64,000 bases of DNA from Pseudomonadota bacterium (lineage in GTDB: Bacteria > Pseudomonadota > Alphaproteobacteria > Acetobacterales > Acetobacteraceae). The DNA is taken from assembly GCA_021801255.1 (NCBI GenBank), contig JAJYYH010000009.1:1-64000 (forward strand). Direction: 5' to 3'. The translations under genes were made by a program, and so were the position numbers. Under the pieces are notes generated by a model, which made no database searches, had not been told where the DNA came from, and was given only the letters and a program-made list of their open reading frames with translations. Positions 8,207-17,792 of the stretch are shown here, in pieces (the stretch's first letter is position 1; each line of letters starts with the position of its first letter).

Positions 8207-9391
8207 TCAGGGCAAGGGCAGCAGCTTGATCCGCCTGCCCTCGACGCCGAGCGCGATGCGCCCGGCCTTGAGCGCCAGCGCGTCCTCGCCGAACACCGCG
8301 CGCCGCCAGCCACGCAAGGGTGGAATATCGGGCGCGTCCTCGGCGGCGAGCGTCTCGATCTCCTCGGACGAGGCGAGCAGGCGCGGTGCGACGTTATGCT
8401 GATCGCTTTTGGCCGCCAGCAGCACCTTGAGCAGGGCGATGAGCGCGGGCGAGGGTCGCGGTCCCTCGCGCCCGCGCGGCGCCTCGGGGAGTGCGCTCTC
8501 GGGCAGTGCCCGCGCTGCCGCGATCACGTCCAGCAGGCTGTGGCCGGTGCGCCCCTCGGCGAAGCCGCGCGAGATCCCCCGCGCGCGCGCCAGGGCTTCG
8601 GGGCTATCTGGGGCGGAGGCGGCGATCTCCAGCAGGGTTTCATCCTTGATCAGGCGCTGGCGTGGGATATTGATGCGCTGCGCCTCGCGCTCCCGCCAGG
8701 CGGCAAGCGCCCGCACCTGGCCGAGAAAGCGGCGGTTGGCGCTGCGCGGGCGCAGCCGCTCCCAAGCGGTTTCGGGGTCGGCGCGATAGGTCGCGGGATC
8801 GGCCAGCGCCGCCATCTCCTCGGCCACCCAAGAGGTGCGCCCCTCTTTCTCGAGCCGCGCCAGCAGGCGCTCATAAACCACGCGCAGATGCGTAACATCT
8901 GCCGCGGCATAGATGATTTGCGCCGCTGAGAGCGGGCGGGCGGCCCAGTCGCTGAAGCGGTGGGATTTGTCGATCTGGCCGCCGGCCAGCGCCGCGACCA
9001 GGGCGTCGTAGCCCGCCTGATCGCCGAACCCCGCGACCATGGCGGCGATCTGGGTATCGAACAGCGGGGTTGGCACGGCGCCAAACTTGAGGACAAAAAT
9101 CTCGATATCCTGCCGTCCGGCATGAAACACCTTGAGCACTGCCGGATCGGCCAGCAAGTCACCGAGCGGGGCGAGATCGATCCCTTCGGCCTCGGCGTCG
9201 ATGACCGCGACCGCGTCGCTGCCGGCGAGCTGCACCACGCAGAGTTCGGGCCAATAGGTGCGCTCGCGCATGAACTCGGTATCGACGGTGACGAAGCTTT
9301 CGCGGCGCAGCCGCTGGCAGAACGCGGCAAGCGCTTCCGTGGTGGTGATGAGCTGCGGCGGGGGAAATTCGGCGCGGGCTGAACGGGACAT
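8207..9391 (-). CDS. rnd: Ribonuclease D
   Basis: From the ATG at 9391 the product has 394 residues, the usual RNase D size. The DEDD exonuclease signature is present: Asp37/Glu39 in VDTEF, an acidic residue in the [11 protein letters not shown] motif, and YAAADVTHL. An HRDC domain begins near residue 205 ([23 protein letters not shown]). It trims 3' ends of tRNAs and other stable RNAs. The reading frame is open much further upstream, antisense to aspS and nagZ, but that part is a GC-driven shadow. It is divergent from aspS. Confidence 0.93.
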   Translation of the reverse strand: MSRSARAEFPPPQLITTTEALAAFCQRLRRESFVTVDTEFMRERTYWPELCVVQLAGSDAVAVIDAEAEGIDLAPLGDLLADPAVLKVFHAGRQDIEIFVLKFGAVPTPLFDTQIAAMVAGFGDQAGYDALVAALAGGQIDKSHRFSDWAARPLSAAQIIYAAADVTHLRVVYERLLARLEKEGRTSWVAEEMAALADPATYRADPETAWERLRPRSANRRFLGQVRALAAWREREAQRINIPRQRLIKDETLLEIAASAPDSPEALARARGISRGFAEGRTGHSLLDVIAAARALPESALPEAPRGREGPRPSPALIALLKVLLAAKSDQHNVAPRLLASSEEIETLAAEDAPDIPPLRGWRRAVFGEDALALKAGRIALGVEGRRIKLLPLP

Positions 9392-9511
9392 TGGGCGGCT
9401 TCTACACGCCGCCGCCATAAGGGGAAAGAGCCGCACGCGCCGCACCCGCTTGACAGGGGCGCGGGGCGTGGGTTGTGTGCCGCGCTGCCTTGGCCACGAG
9501 GAACAGAGACC

Positions 9512-11302
9512 ATGCATGCCTACCGCACCCATAGCTGCGGCGCGCTCGGCGCCGGCGATGTCGGCCAGACCGCCCGCCTCTCCGGCTGGGTGCATGCCAA
9601 GCGCGATCATGGCGGTCTGCTGTTTATCGATCTCCGTGATCATTTCGGCCTGACGCAATGCGTTTTCGCCCAAGGATCCCCGGTCTTCGCCGCGGCCGAG
9701 CGGCTGCGTGTCGAAAGCGTGGTCACCGTCACGGGCGAGGTGGTGCGGCGCGAGGGGGGGACCGTCAATCCCAAGCTCGCGACCGGCGAGGTCGAGTTGC
9801 GCGCGGCCGCGCTTGTCGTGCAATCGACGGCCGAGACGCTGCCCATCCAGGTCGCGGCGGAGGCGAATTATCCCGACGATCTGCGCCTCAAATACCGCTT
9901 CCTCGATCTCCGCCGCGAGCGCGTCCATCGCAATATCATGCTGCGCGCCGCCGTCATCGCGGCGCTCCGACGGCGGATGACGGCGGCGGGATTCACCGAG
10001 TTCCAGACCCCGATCCTCACCGCGTCTTCGCCTGAAGGGGCGCGCGATTTCCTCGTCCCGGCGCGGCTGCATCCGGGCAAATTCTACGCCCTGCCGCAAG
10101 CGCCGCAGCAATTCAAGCAGCTCTGCATGGTCGCTGGCTTCGATCGCTATTTCCAGATCGCGCCGTGTTTCCGCGACGAAGCCTCGCGCGCCGACCGCTC
10201 GCCGGGCGAGTTCTACCAGCTCGATTTCGAGATGAGCTTTGTCACCCAGGAAGACGTTTTCGCCGCGATCGAGCCGGTGATCGGTGGCGTCTTCGAGGAG
10301 TTCGCCGCCGGCCGCGCCGTTACCCCGACGCCCTTCCCGCGCATTCCCTATGAGCAGGCCCTGCTCGAATTCGGCTCCGACAAGCCCGATCTCCGCAACC
10401 CGCTCCGCATCCGTGACGTGACGGAACAGTTTGCCGGCTCGGGATTCGGGCTGTTTGCCCGCATCGCCGCCGCGGGCGGCGTCGTGCGCGCCATCCCCGC
10501 CCCAGGCGCTGGCACGAGGCCGCGCTCGTTCTTCGACAAACTGAACGAATGGGCGCGCGAAGAGGGAGCCGGCGGGCTCGGCTACATCGTCTTCGAGGGG
10601 GAGGGCGCAAAAGGGCCGATCGCGCGCAATCTCGAGCCTGCCCGCGCCGAAGCGATCCGCGCGGCGTTGCGGCTCGGCGCCGGCGATGCCGTGTTCTTCG
10701 CCGCCGGGGTGAAGAATGAGGCGGAAAAATTCGCCGGCCTCGTGCGCGCGCGGCTCGGGGCGGAGCTGGATATTTGCGAAAATGCCGCTTTCCGCTTTTG
10801 CTGGGTCGTCGATTTTCCGATGTATGAGCGGAACGAGGAGACCGGGCAGATCGATTTCAGCCACAACCCCTTCAGCATGCCGCAAGGCGGCCTCGCGGCG
10901 CTCGAATCGCAGGATCCTCTGACCATCAAGGCCTACCAGTATGATATCGTGTGCAATGGCATCGAGCTTTCCTCGGGCGCCATCCGCAACCACCGCCCCG
11001 ATATCATGCTGAAAGCCTTCGCCATCGCCGGCTATGGCGCGGAGGTGGTGGAGGCGCGGTTCGGCGGCATGCTGAACGCCTTCCGCTATGGCGCGCCGCC
11101 GCATGGCGGCGCGGCGCCGGGCATCGACCGCATCGTCATGCTCCTCGCCGACGAGCCCAATATCCGCGAGGTCATTCTTTTTCCGCTCAACCAGCAGGGC
11201 GAGGATCTGATGATGGGCGCGCCGGCCGATGTGCCGGAGGCGCGGCTCAAGGAGCTGTCGCTCAAGCTCGATTTGCCGCCCGCCAAGCCGCACGGCGCCT
11301 AG
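9512..11302 (+). CDS. aspS: Aspartyl-tRNA synthetase
   Basis: The 596-residue class II synthetase has an N-terminal OB-fold anticodon-binding domain ([19 protein letters not shown]), motif 2 ([19 protein letters not shown]), a bacterial GAD insertion around residues 290-410, and motif 3 near the end ([13 protein letters not shown]). It charges tRNA-Asp in the cytoplasm. Many bacteria of this group use a non-discriminating AspRS, but that cannot be decided here. The start at [10 protein letters not shown] is chosen because the region upstream is not family-like. nagZ follows 12 bp later. Confidence 0.96.
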   Translation: MHAYRTHSCGALGAGDVGQTARLSGWVHAKRDHGGLLFIDLRDHFGLTQCVFAQGSPVFAAAERLRVESVVTVTGEVVRREGGTVNPKLATGEVELRAAALVVQSTAETLPIQVAAEANYPDDLRLKYRFLDLRRERVHRNIMLRAAVIAALRRRMTAAGFTEFQTPILTASSPEGARDFLVPARLHPGKFYALPQAPQQFKQLCMVAGFDRYFQIAPCFRDEASRADRSPGEFYQLDFEMSFVTQEDVFAAIEPVIGGVFEEFAAGRAVTPTPFPRIPYEQALLEFGSDKPDLRNPLRIRDVTEQFAGSGFGLFARIAAAGGVVRAIPAPGAGTRPRSFFDKLNEWAREEGAGGLGYIVFEGEGAKGPIARNLEPARAEAIRAALRLGAGDAVFFAAGVKNEAEKFAGLVRARLGAELDICENAAFRFCWVVDFPMYERNEETGQIDFSHNPFSMPQGGLAALESQDPLTIKAYQYDIVCNGIELSSGAIRNHRPDIMLKAFAIAGYGAEVVEARFGGMLNAFRYGAPPHGGAAPGIDRIVMLLADEPNIREVILFPLNQQGEDLMMGAPADVPEARLKELSLKLDLPPAKPHGA

Positions 11303-11314
11303 GGCGGGCGCCCG

Positions 11315-12307
11315 ATGAAGGCCGCGATCATCGGTCTTGCCGGCACCGCGCTTTCGCCTGCGGAGGGCTCTCTGCTGAAGGCGGAAAATCCCGCCGGGGT
11401 CATCCTGTTTGCGCGCAATATCGCGAACGCACCCCAGCTTCGCGCGCTGATCGCCGATCTCCGCGCAGTATTGCCCCCTGATTCGGTGGTGATGGTCGAT
11501 CAGGAGGGCGGGCGCGTCGCGCGGCTCCGCCCACCGACGTGGCGTGCCCATCCCGCCGCCGGCGAGATCGGCGCGCTCGGCGCCCGCGACCGGGCGGCGG
11601 GTTTGCGCGCGGCCTTCCTCACCGGTGCCTTGATCGGCAGCGATTGCGCGGAGGCGGGATTCGATGTCGTGACCGCCCCGGTGCTCGACCTCGCCTGGCC
11701 AGGCGCGCATGGCGTCATCGGCGATCGCGCTTTCGGCCCCAACCCCGATGCCGTCGCGGCGCTGGGCGCGGCACTCGCCGAGGGCTTGCTCGGCGCCGGT
11801 GTGCAGCCGGTGATGAAACATATTCCCGGCCACGGGCGGGCGCGCGCCGACAGCCATCTCGAACTGCCGGTGGTGGACATCGCCGATCTCGCCGCCGATT
11901 TTTCCCCCTTTGCCGCCAATGCCGGCCTTCCCTGGGCGATGACCGCGCATATCCTCTATCCCGCCCTCGACCCCGCGCAGCCGGCGACGCTCTCGCGGCC
12001 GATCATCGCGGGCATCATCCGGGGCGCGATCGGGTTTCAGGGCGTGCTGGTCTCCGATGATCTGGCGATGCGCGCGCTCAGCGGCCGGGCCGAGGCGCTT
12101 GCCCCGGCGGCGCTGGCCGCGGGCTGCGATCTCGTGCTCCATTGCACTGGCGATTTTGCCGAGACCGCGGCCCTGCTCGCCGCCTGCCCGGCGGTGACGT
12201 CCCCCGTCCGCGAACGGCTGGCGGCGGCGCGGGCGATGGCGCGGGCGGGCAGGCGCGATTTCGACCCGAACGCGCTGGCGCGGGAGCGGGCGGAGCTGCT
12301 CGCATGA
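11315..12307 (+). CDS. nagZ: Beta-N-acetylhexosaminidase (GH3)
   Basis: The 330-residue glycoside hydrolase family 3 enzyme has the NagZ signature: VDQEGGRVARL (about residue 66), KHIPGHGRARADSH carrying the catalytic His/Asp loop, and VSDDLAMRAL containing the nucleophilic Asp. It removes GlcNAc from anhydro-muropeptides in the cytoplasm during peptidoglycan recycling. Its stop codon overlaps the next start (ATGA), which is strong evidence for an operon with the protease and scpAB. Confidence 0.93.
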   Translation: MKAAIIGLAGTALSPAEGSLLKAENPAGVILFARNIANAPQLRALIADLRAVLPPDSVVMVDQEGGRVARLRPPTWRAHPAAGEIGALGARDRAAGLRAAFLTGALIGSDCAEAGFDVVTAPVLDLAWPGAHGVIGDRAFGPNPDAVAALGAALAEGLLGAGVQPVMKHIPGHGRARADSHLELPVVDIADLAADFSPFAANAGLPWAMTAHILYPALDPAQPATLSRPIIAGIIRGAIGFQGVLVSDDLAMRALSGRAEALAPAALAAGCDLVLHCTGDFAETAALLAACPAVTSPVRERLAAARAMARAGRRDFDPNALARERAELLA

Positions 12308-13005
12308 GCAACATGATCCTGCAACTGGCGCTCGCCATCGTTCCGGTGGTTCTGGCGATCACGCTGCATGAAGCCGCCCACGGCTACGCGGCGCTCGCCA
12401 TGGGCGATACCTCGGCGCGCGATGCCGGGCGGCTTTCGCTCAACCCGCTTCGTCATATCGACCGGGTGGGGACGGTGCTGCTGCCGGGGATTTTGCTGAT
12501 CGGGCAGTTGCTCACCCTCGGGCGGGTCGTGTTCCTGTTCGGCTGGGCCAAGCCGGTGCCGGTCGCGGCGTGGAAATTCCGTAGCCCGCGCCGCGGGATG
12601 ATGGTGGTCGCGGCGGCCGGCCCGGCGATGAATTTCTTCCTGGCCTGGCTCGCCGCCCTGGCACTCCATGGGCTCGGTCTGCTGCCCCCCATGGCGGCGA
12701 CGATTGCCGAGCAGTTCATCTATTATTTCGTGCTCATCAACCTGGTTCTGGCGCTGTTCAACCTGCTGCCCATTCCGCCGCTCGATGGCGGGCGGATCGT
12801 CGTCGGGTTGCTGCCGCTCCGGCTGGCGCGGCGCTGGGCGCAATTGGAGCGGGTGGGTATCCTGCTGGTGCTGTTCGGCGTTTTCATCCTGCCGCAACTG
12901 TTGGCGGGGCTGGGCTGGCATGTCGATCCGGTCGGCGCCGCGCTCCGCGATGTGCTGCCGCGTGCCACCGCCCTGGTGCTGCGTCTGGCCGGGATCGGGG
13001 TATGA
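12304..13005 (+). CDS. Site-2 protease family (M50) membrane metalloprotease
   Basis: The 233-residue polytopic membrane protein has zinc motif HEAAH (His22-Glu23-His26) in its first membrane segment and a second signature NLLPIPPLDGGRIV around residues 150-165, both diagnostic of M50/S2P proteases. It has about five hydrophobic segments and no PDZ domain, which fits the small YwhC/Rce-like M50B group rather than RseP. The start overlaps the nagZ stop and the end overlaps the scpA start. The substrate is unknown. Confidence 0.9.
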   Translation: MSNMILQLALAIVPVVLAITLHEAAHGYAALAMGDTSARDAGRLSLNPLRHIDRVGTVLLPGILLIGQLLTLGRVVFLFGWAKPVPVAAWKFRSPRRGMMVVAAAGPAMNFFLAWLAALALHGLGLLPPMAATIAEQFIYYFVLINLVLALFNLLPIPPLDGGRIVVGLLPLRLARRWAQLERVGILLVLFGVFILPQLLAGLGWHVDPVGAALRDVLPRATALVLRLAGIGV

Positions 13006-13778
13006 CCGAACCGGACACTGCCATCGCGCCGCCCCAGACCGAAAGCCTGGTGCTGCGTCTCGACGGGTTCGAGGGACCGCTCGATCTGCTGCTCGAATTG
13101 GCGCGTGGCCAGAAACTTGACCTCGCGCGCATTTCCATCCTCGCTCTCGTCGAGCAGTATCTTGCGGTGATCGAGGGGGCGCGGCGGGTGCGGCTCGAAC
13201 TCGCCGCCGATTGGCTGGTGATGGCGGCCTGGCTCGCCTGGCTGAAATCGCGCCTGCTGCTGCCAGCCAGTCCCGAGGAGGCGGAGGCCGGGGAGCTGGC
13301 GGCCGACGTGCTGGCGGCGCGGCTTGCCGAATTGCAGGCGATGCGCGCGGCAAGCGCCTGGCTCGGGCAGCGCCCGCAGCTCGGCATTGACGTTTTCGCC
13401 CGCGGCGCGCCTGAGGATTTTTCCGAGATCGACCGCTCGCGCCTGTTGCTCGAAATGCCCGCCCTGCTCCGCGCCTACCTCGCGGCGCGCCGGCGTGGCG
13501 CGGCAACAAACCGCTACCGGCCGAAGCCGATGACGCTCTGGAGTGTCCAGGACGCGCTCGCCCGGCTGGGTGCGATGCTCGGCAGCATGCCGGATTGGAC
13601 CAGCCTTGAGCGCTTTCTGCCCGAGAAGGTCGGCACCGCGCTCGAGCGCCGCGCGGCGCTGGCCGCGACCCTGCTCGCCGGGCTGGAAATGGCGCGCAGC
13701 GGCGCCCTCGATCTTCGCCAGGAGCAGCCCTTCGGGCCAATCCTGCTGCGCCCGGCGGCGCGCGAGGCGGCGAGATGA
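13002..13778 (+). CDS. scpA: Segregation and condensation protein A
   Basis: The 258-residue kleisin is recognised by FEGPLDLLLELARGQKLDLARISILALVEQYL near residue 23 and by the SRLLLPA segment that follows. It bridges SMC heads and binds ScpB in the chromosome-condensing complex. It overlaps the genes on both sides by ATGA junctions. Confidence 0.93.
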   Translation: MTEPDTAIAPPQTESLVLRLDGFEGPLDLLLELARGQKLDLARISILALVEQYLAVIEGARRVRLELAADWLVMAAWLAWLKSRLLLPASPEEAEAGELAADVLAARLAELQAMRAASAWLGQRPQLGIDVFARGAPEDFSEIDRSRLLLEMPALLRAYLAARRRGAATNRYRPKPMTLWSVQDALARLGAMLGSMPDWTSLERFLPEKVGTALERRAALAATLLAGLEMARSGALDLRQEQPFGPILLRPAAREAAR

Positions 13779-14332
13779 ACGAAGAAAATCCGGTCCCGGA
13801 GGAGGTATTGCGGCTCGCCGAGGCGATGGTGTTCGCTGCCGCGGCGCCGGTCTCGCTCCGCGCGCTGGCGCAAATCCTGCCCGAGGACATCGAGGCCGAG
13901 ACGGTCGTGGCGGCACTTACCGCGCGCTATGCCGGGCGCGGCGTCGAGCTGGTCGCGGTCGCCGAGGGCGTACAGTTCCGCACCGCCCCCGATCTTGCCC
14001 CGCGCCTCAAAAACGTCGTCGAGGTGCCGCGCCGGCTGCCGCGCGCGGCGATGGAAACGCTCGCCATCATCGCCTATCATCAGCCGGTGACACGCACCGA
14101 GATCGAGGAGATCCGTGGCGCGAGCCTTGCCCAGACGACGCTCGACGCGCTTTTGGAAGGCGGGCTGATCGCGCCGCGCGGCCATAAGGAAACCCCCGGC
14201 CGGCCAACGCTCTGGGGCACCACGGCGGGTTTTCTCGCGCAGTTCGGCCTCGCCGATCTCGCTTCCCTGCCGCGGCGCGAGGATTTGCTGGTCGAACCGC
14301 CCGGGCCAAGGGGAGATGATGGTCCCGCCTGA
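13775..14332 (+). CDS. scpB: Segregation and condensation protein B
   Basis: The 185-residue protein has paired winged helices and the family motif ETLAIIAYHQPVTRTEIEEIRG (about residues 91-112), followed by the L.GLI...GHKETPGRPTLWGTT segment. It partners ScpA in SMC-ScpAB. The C-terminal tail ends with an acidic, Pro-rich stretch. It is followed by tatB after 58 bp. Confidence 0.93.
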   Translation: MNEENPVPEEVLRLAEAMVFAAAAPVSLRALAQILPEDIEAETVVAALTARYAGRGVELVAVAEGVQFRTAPDLAPRLKNVVEVPRRLPRAAMETLAIIAYHQPVTRTEIEEIRGASLAQTTLDALLEGGLIAPRGHKETPGRPTLWGTTAGFLAQFGLADLASLPRREDLLVEPPGPRGDDGPA

Positions 14333-14390
14333 GCCGGTTTGCGCCTTGGGGCTTTCCTGCTAGCAACAAGAGGATAAGCGCGGAGCTGAA

Positions 14391-14918
14391 ATGTTCGATT
14401 TCGCCTGGTCGGAAATCGCCTTGATCGGTGTCGTGGCGCTGATCGCCATCGGCCCCAAGGACATGCCGGCGGCCATGCGCGCGGTGGCCAACATGGTCAA
14501 GAAGGCGCGGCGCATGGCGGCCGAGTTCCAGGGCCATGTCGATGAGATGATGCGGGACGCCGATCTCGGCGAATTGCGCGAGCAGATCAACGAAATCCGC
14601 AATTTTGACATGCGCGGCGCGTTTACCGGCGCGATCGATCCCGATGGCTCGTTGCAAAAGACGCTGGCGGAAAACCCGCTCGAGCCGACGGCCGTGGCCG
14701 AGCACCCGGCGCACGACATCGCCCGCCCGGCCGATATTCCGCCTGCTGAGACCGAAACCGTGACGGTTGCCGAGACCGAAGCGACGGCGGCCACCACCAC
14801 CACCGCGGCGCCGGACTTCATCCCGCCGGCGATCGCAAACGCTCCCGAGGCGCCGGAATTCATCCCGCCCGGCATTCCGCCCAGCACCCGCGCGCGCGGA
14901 CGCATTCCCTGGCACTGA
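14391..14918 (+). CDS. tatB: Sec-independent translocase TatB
   Basis: The 175-residue protein has a short N-terminal membrane helix (residues 5-21), the TatA/B hinge at GPKDMP, an amphipathic helix (AVANMVKKARRMAAEF) and a long acidic, Pro/Thr-rich cytoplasmic tail. The length, the glutamate-containing first helix and the tail identify TatB rather than TatA. tatC follows directly. No tatA-like short ORF is present between scpB and tatB, where many alphaproteobacteria carry it. Confidence 0.9.
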   Translation: MFDFAWSEIALIGVVALIAIGPKDMPAAMRAVANMVKKARRMAAEFQGHVDEMMRDADLGELREQINEIRNFDMRGAFTGAIDPDGSLQKTLAENPLEPTAVAEHPAHDIARPADIPPAETETVTVAETEATAATTTTAAPDFIPPAIANAPEAPEFIPPGIPPSTRARGRIPWH

Positions 14919-14940
14919 CCTCTCACCGGAAATATGCAAC

Positions 14941-15726
14941 TTGGCCCCGCCTGACACCGACAATCCGATCCACGACAAGCCAATGCCGCTGCTCGATCAT
15001 CTGATCGAGCTGCGCCGGCGCCTGCTCTATTCGCTGGTGGCGTTCATCGCGAGCTTCGCGCTCTGCTATTATTTCTCGCGCGAAATCTATTCCTTTCTCG
15101 CCCGTCCGCTCGCCGAAATCCTGATGAGCCGCACCGGCCAGGAGCGGCGGCTGATTTTCACGGCACTCTACGAGGCGTTTTTCACCTATGTGAAGGTGGG
15201 TTTTTTCGGCGCGGCCTTTCTTTCGTTTCCGGTGGTGGCGATCCAGATCTGGCTGTTTGTCGCTCCCGGCCTCTATCGCTCCGAAAAACGCGCGCTCGCG
15301 CCGTTCCTGGTGGCAACGCCGATCCTTTTCATGGCTGGCGCGGCGCTCGCTTATTACGTGATTTTTCCCACCGCCTGGCGGTTTTTCCTGAGCTTCGAGA
15401 CCCCCAACGGCGCCGGCGGCCTGCCGATCCAGTTGGAGGCCAAGGTCAGCGAGTATTTGAGCTTGGTGATGAAGCTCATTCTCGCTTTTGGCATCGCCTT
15501 TCAATTGCCGGTAGCGCTGACCCTGCTGGCGAAAGTGGGCATCGTCAGTTCCAAGGCGCTCGCCGCCAAGCGTCGCTATGCCTATGTCGGCATGTTCATC
15601 ATCGCCGCGATTTTGACGCCCCCGGATATTTTCACCCAGACCGGGCTCGCGGTGCCACTCATTCTGCTTTACGAAATCTCGATCATCGCCGCCCGCATGG
15701 TCGAGCCGAAACCCGCCGAGGACTGA
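14941..15726 (+). CDS. tatC: Sec-independent translocase TatC
   Basis: The product is polytopic with six predicted membrane spans and the diagnostic N-terminus [17 protein letters not shown], followed by an [10 protein letters not shown] motif. A TTG start at 14941 (261 residues, ccgga ribosome-binding site about 10 nt upstream) is preferred over the ATG at 14983, which has no ribosome-binding site. TatC recognises twin-arginine signal peptides together with TatB. serS begins 1 bp after its stop. Confidence 0.9.
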   Translation: MAPPDTDNPIHDKPMPLLDHLIELRRRLLYSLVAFIASFALCYYFSREIYSFLARPLAEILMSRTGQERRLIFTALYEAFFTYVKVGFFGAAFLSFPVVAIQIWLFVAPGLYRSEKRALAPFLVATPILFMAGAALAYYVIFPTAWRFFLSFETPNGAGGLPIQLEAKVSEYLSLVMKLILAFGIAFQLPVALTLLAKVGIVSSKALAAKRRYAYVGMFIIAAILTPPDIFTQTGLAVPLILLYEISIIAARMVEPKPAED

Positions 15727-15727
15727 C

Positions 15728-17002
15728 ATGCACGATATCCGCGCCATTCGCGATGATCCTGCAGCGTTCGACGCCGCGATGCGGCGGCGGGGGCTGGAGC
15801 CTATTTCCGACCAGTTACTCGAAAAAGATAGGGAGTTCCGCGTTGCGCGGACCTCGGCCCAGGATCTGCAAACCGTCCGCAACCAGCTTTCGCGCGAGAT
15901 CGGCGAGGGAAGACGCCGGAACGAAGATACATCGCGGCTTGAGATCGACGCGACAATGCGTCAGCAGAGAATGAACGCTCTTGCCCAAGAGGCGGCACGG
16001 CTCGAGACGGATATTCAGGCGGCGTTGAGTGGTCTCCCCAACATCCTCGACGCCGACGTCCCCGATGGCGCCGATGAGCGTGACAATGTCGTGCTCAAAG
16101 AAGTTGGCGCGCCGCGTGATTTCGGCTTTGCCCCGCGCCAGCATTTCGAGCTTGGCGAGGCGCTGGGCCTCATGGATTTTTCACTGGCCGCCAAGCTCGC
16201 GGGCAGTCGCTTCGTCGTGCTGCGCGGCGCCTTGGCGCGGCTCGAGCGCGCGCTCGGGCAGTTCATGCTCGATCTTCACACCGGCGAGCATGGCTATGAG
16301 GAAGCGTCTGTGCCGCTTCTGGTCAATGACGCCGCCGTTTATGGCACCGGACAACTCCCGAAATTCGCCGAAGACCTGTTCCGCACCACCGATGGCCGCT
16401 GGCTGATCCCGACCGCCGAGGTGCCGCTCACCAATTTTGCCGCCGGCGAAATCCTGCCCTCCAAAACCCTGCCGCTGCGCTTGACCGCGCTCACCGATTG
16501 CTTCCGCGCCGAGGCCGGGGCAGCCGGGCGCGACACCCGCGGCATGCTACGCCAGCATCAGTTCCGCAAGGTCGAGATGGTCTCGATCACCCATCCCGAG
16601 GCGAGCGCCGCCGAGCACGAGCGCATGACGCGCTGTGCCGAGACGGTGCTGGAGCGGCTCGGCCTGCCCTATCGCCGGGTGCTGCTATGCGCCGGCGATA
16701 CCGGGTTTTCGGCGGCGAAAACTTTTGATCTCGAGGTCTGGCTCCCTGGTCAGCAAGCGTGGCGGGAGATCAGTTCGTGCTCAAACTGCCGGGATTTTCA
16801 GGCCCGGCGGATGAATGCGCGGTTTCGCGGCCCGGATGGGAAAGTCGCTGGGTTCGTCCATACGCTGAACGGCTCCGGGATTGCCGTCGGTCGCGCCCTG
16901 ATCGCGGTGATGGAGAATTATCAGGAGGCCGATGGCTCAATCGCCATTCCCACGGCGCTCCGTCCCTATCTCGGCGGCCTCGCGCGGATCGGCGGGGAAT
17001 GA
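15728..17002 (+). CDS. serS: Seryl-tRNA synthetase
   Basis: The 424-residue enzyme has an N-terminal coiled-coil tRNA-binding arm (residues about 30-110) and a class II catalytic core with [21 protein letters not shown] (motif 2) and [20 protein letters not shown] (motif 3). It charges tRNA-Ser and tRNA-Sec. It lies 1 bp after tatC, so it is probably the last gene of the scpA-serS run. Confidence 0.96.
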   Translation: MHDIRAIRDDPAAFDAAMRRRGLEPISDQLLEKDREFRVARTSAQDLQTVRNQLSREIGEGRRRNEDTSRLEIDATMRQQRMNALAQEAARLETDIQAALSGLPNILDADVPDGADERDNVVLKEVGAPRDFGFAPRQHFELGEALGLMDFSLAAKLAGSRFVVLRGALARLERALGQFMLDLHTGEHGYEEASVPLLVNDAAVYGTGQLPKFAEDLFRTTDGRWLIPTAEVPLTNFAAGEILPSKTLPLRLTALTDCFRAEAGAAGRDTRGMLRQHQFRKVEMVSITHPEASAAEHERMTRCAETVLERLGLPYRRVLLCAGDTGFSAAKTFDLEVWLPGQQAWREISSCSNCRDFQARRMNARFRGPDGKVAGFVHTLNGSGIAVGRALIAVMENYQEADGSIAIPTALRPYLGGLARIGGE

Positions 17003-17004
17003 TA

Positions 17005-17128
17005 GGAAGGCAAGGGCGCTGCCCTTGACCCGCTGGGGCCTCTGGCCCCAGACCCCCAACCCTTCAGAAATCGGGTCCAGGGACTTCCGTCCCTGGTGGG
17101 GTCGAGGGGCAAAGCCCCTCGTCTTGCC
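17005..17128. repeat. Intergenic repeat B, copy 1
   Basis: The element is GC-rich and hairpin-rich, with motifs agggcgctgccc, ggtccaggga and aggggcaaagcccct. It begins 3 bp after serS. A related copy lies at 46821-46910, sharing the agggcgctgccc start and the aggggcaaagcccct hairpin end. The self-complementary pieces suggest RNA stem-loops and a role at the 3' end of serS. Confidence 0.75.
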
Positions 17129-17156
17129 TTTTCTCGCTCCCCGAGGAGATCGCGTG

Positions 17157-17792
17157 ATGTATAATCCGCCCGCTTTTCAAGAAAACCGTCTGGAGACGCT
17201 GCACGCGGCGATCGCGGCGGCGCCTTTGGCGAATTTGATTGCTTATCGCGAGGGCGATGGGCTGTTGGCAAGCCCGGTGCCGCTCATGCTTGATCCCGAG
17301 CCGGCGCCGTTCGGCACGCTGATCGGCCATCTTGCCCGGGGCAATCCGCTGGCGGCGGCGGAGGGCGCCATGGCGCTGGCGATTTTCATGGGGCCGGACG
17401 CCTATATCACGCCGTCGTGGTATGCGACCAAGCGGGCCACCGGGCGGGTCGTGCCGACCTGGAATTATGTCACGCTGCACGCCCACGGCACGCTGCGTTT
17501 TTTCGACGATCCGGCGCGGCTGCTGGCGCTGGTGCGCCGGCTGACCGAGCGGCACGAGGGGCAGCGCGCCGCGCCCTGGGCGGTAGGCGATGCGCCAGCG
17601 GATTTCATCGCCGGCCAGCTCAAGGGGATTGTCGGGTTTGTGCTGCCGATCGAGCGGCTGGAAGGCAAGTGGAAGATGAGCCAGAACCGCCCCGAGGAGG
17701 ATCGCGCCGGGGTGGTCGAGGGGCTGAAGGCCGAGGGGCGCGCCGATGTCGCGGCGCTTATTGGCCCGGCGTCGCAAAACCGCGTGCCGTGA
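17157..17792 (+). CDS. PaiB-like FMN-binding protein
   Basis: The 211-residue protein fits the PaiB / FMN-binding split-barrel family: MYNPPAFQE start, GHLARGNPLA, then PTWNYVTLHAHGTLRFFDD and the C-terminal KMSQNRPEEDRAGVV motif. Family members are annotated as transcriptional regulators but look like flavin-binding proteins, and the true function is not established. GAGGAG precedes the start (GTG 17154 or ATG 17157). The last 35 bp overlap, antisense, the 3' end of the acyl-CoA synthetase gene. Confidence 0.82.
   Translation: MYNPPAFQENRLETLHAAIAAAPLANLIAYREGDGLLASPVPLMLDPEPAPFGTLIGHLARGNPLAAAEGAMALAIFMGPDAYITPSWYATKRATGRVVPTWNYVTLHAHGTLRFFDDPARLLALVRRLTERHEGQRAAPWAVGDAPADFIAGQLKGIVGFVLPIERLEGKWKMSQNRPEEDRAGVVEGLKAEGRADVAALIGPASQNRVP

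Noticed and set aside
9392-12142. Very long open frame on minus continuing upstream of rnd (over 900 codons)
   Set aside because: It lies antisense to aspS and nagZ, which have clear families; the translation is Arg/Gly/His-rich with no family motif, a GC-driven shadow.
12037-13890. Long minus-strand open frames of about 617 and 397 codons opposite the M50 protease and scpA
   Set aside because: The sense strand has coupled, recognisable genes; the antisense translations are low-complexity Arg/Ala/Pro.
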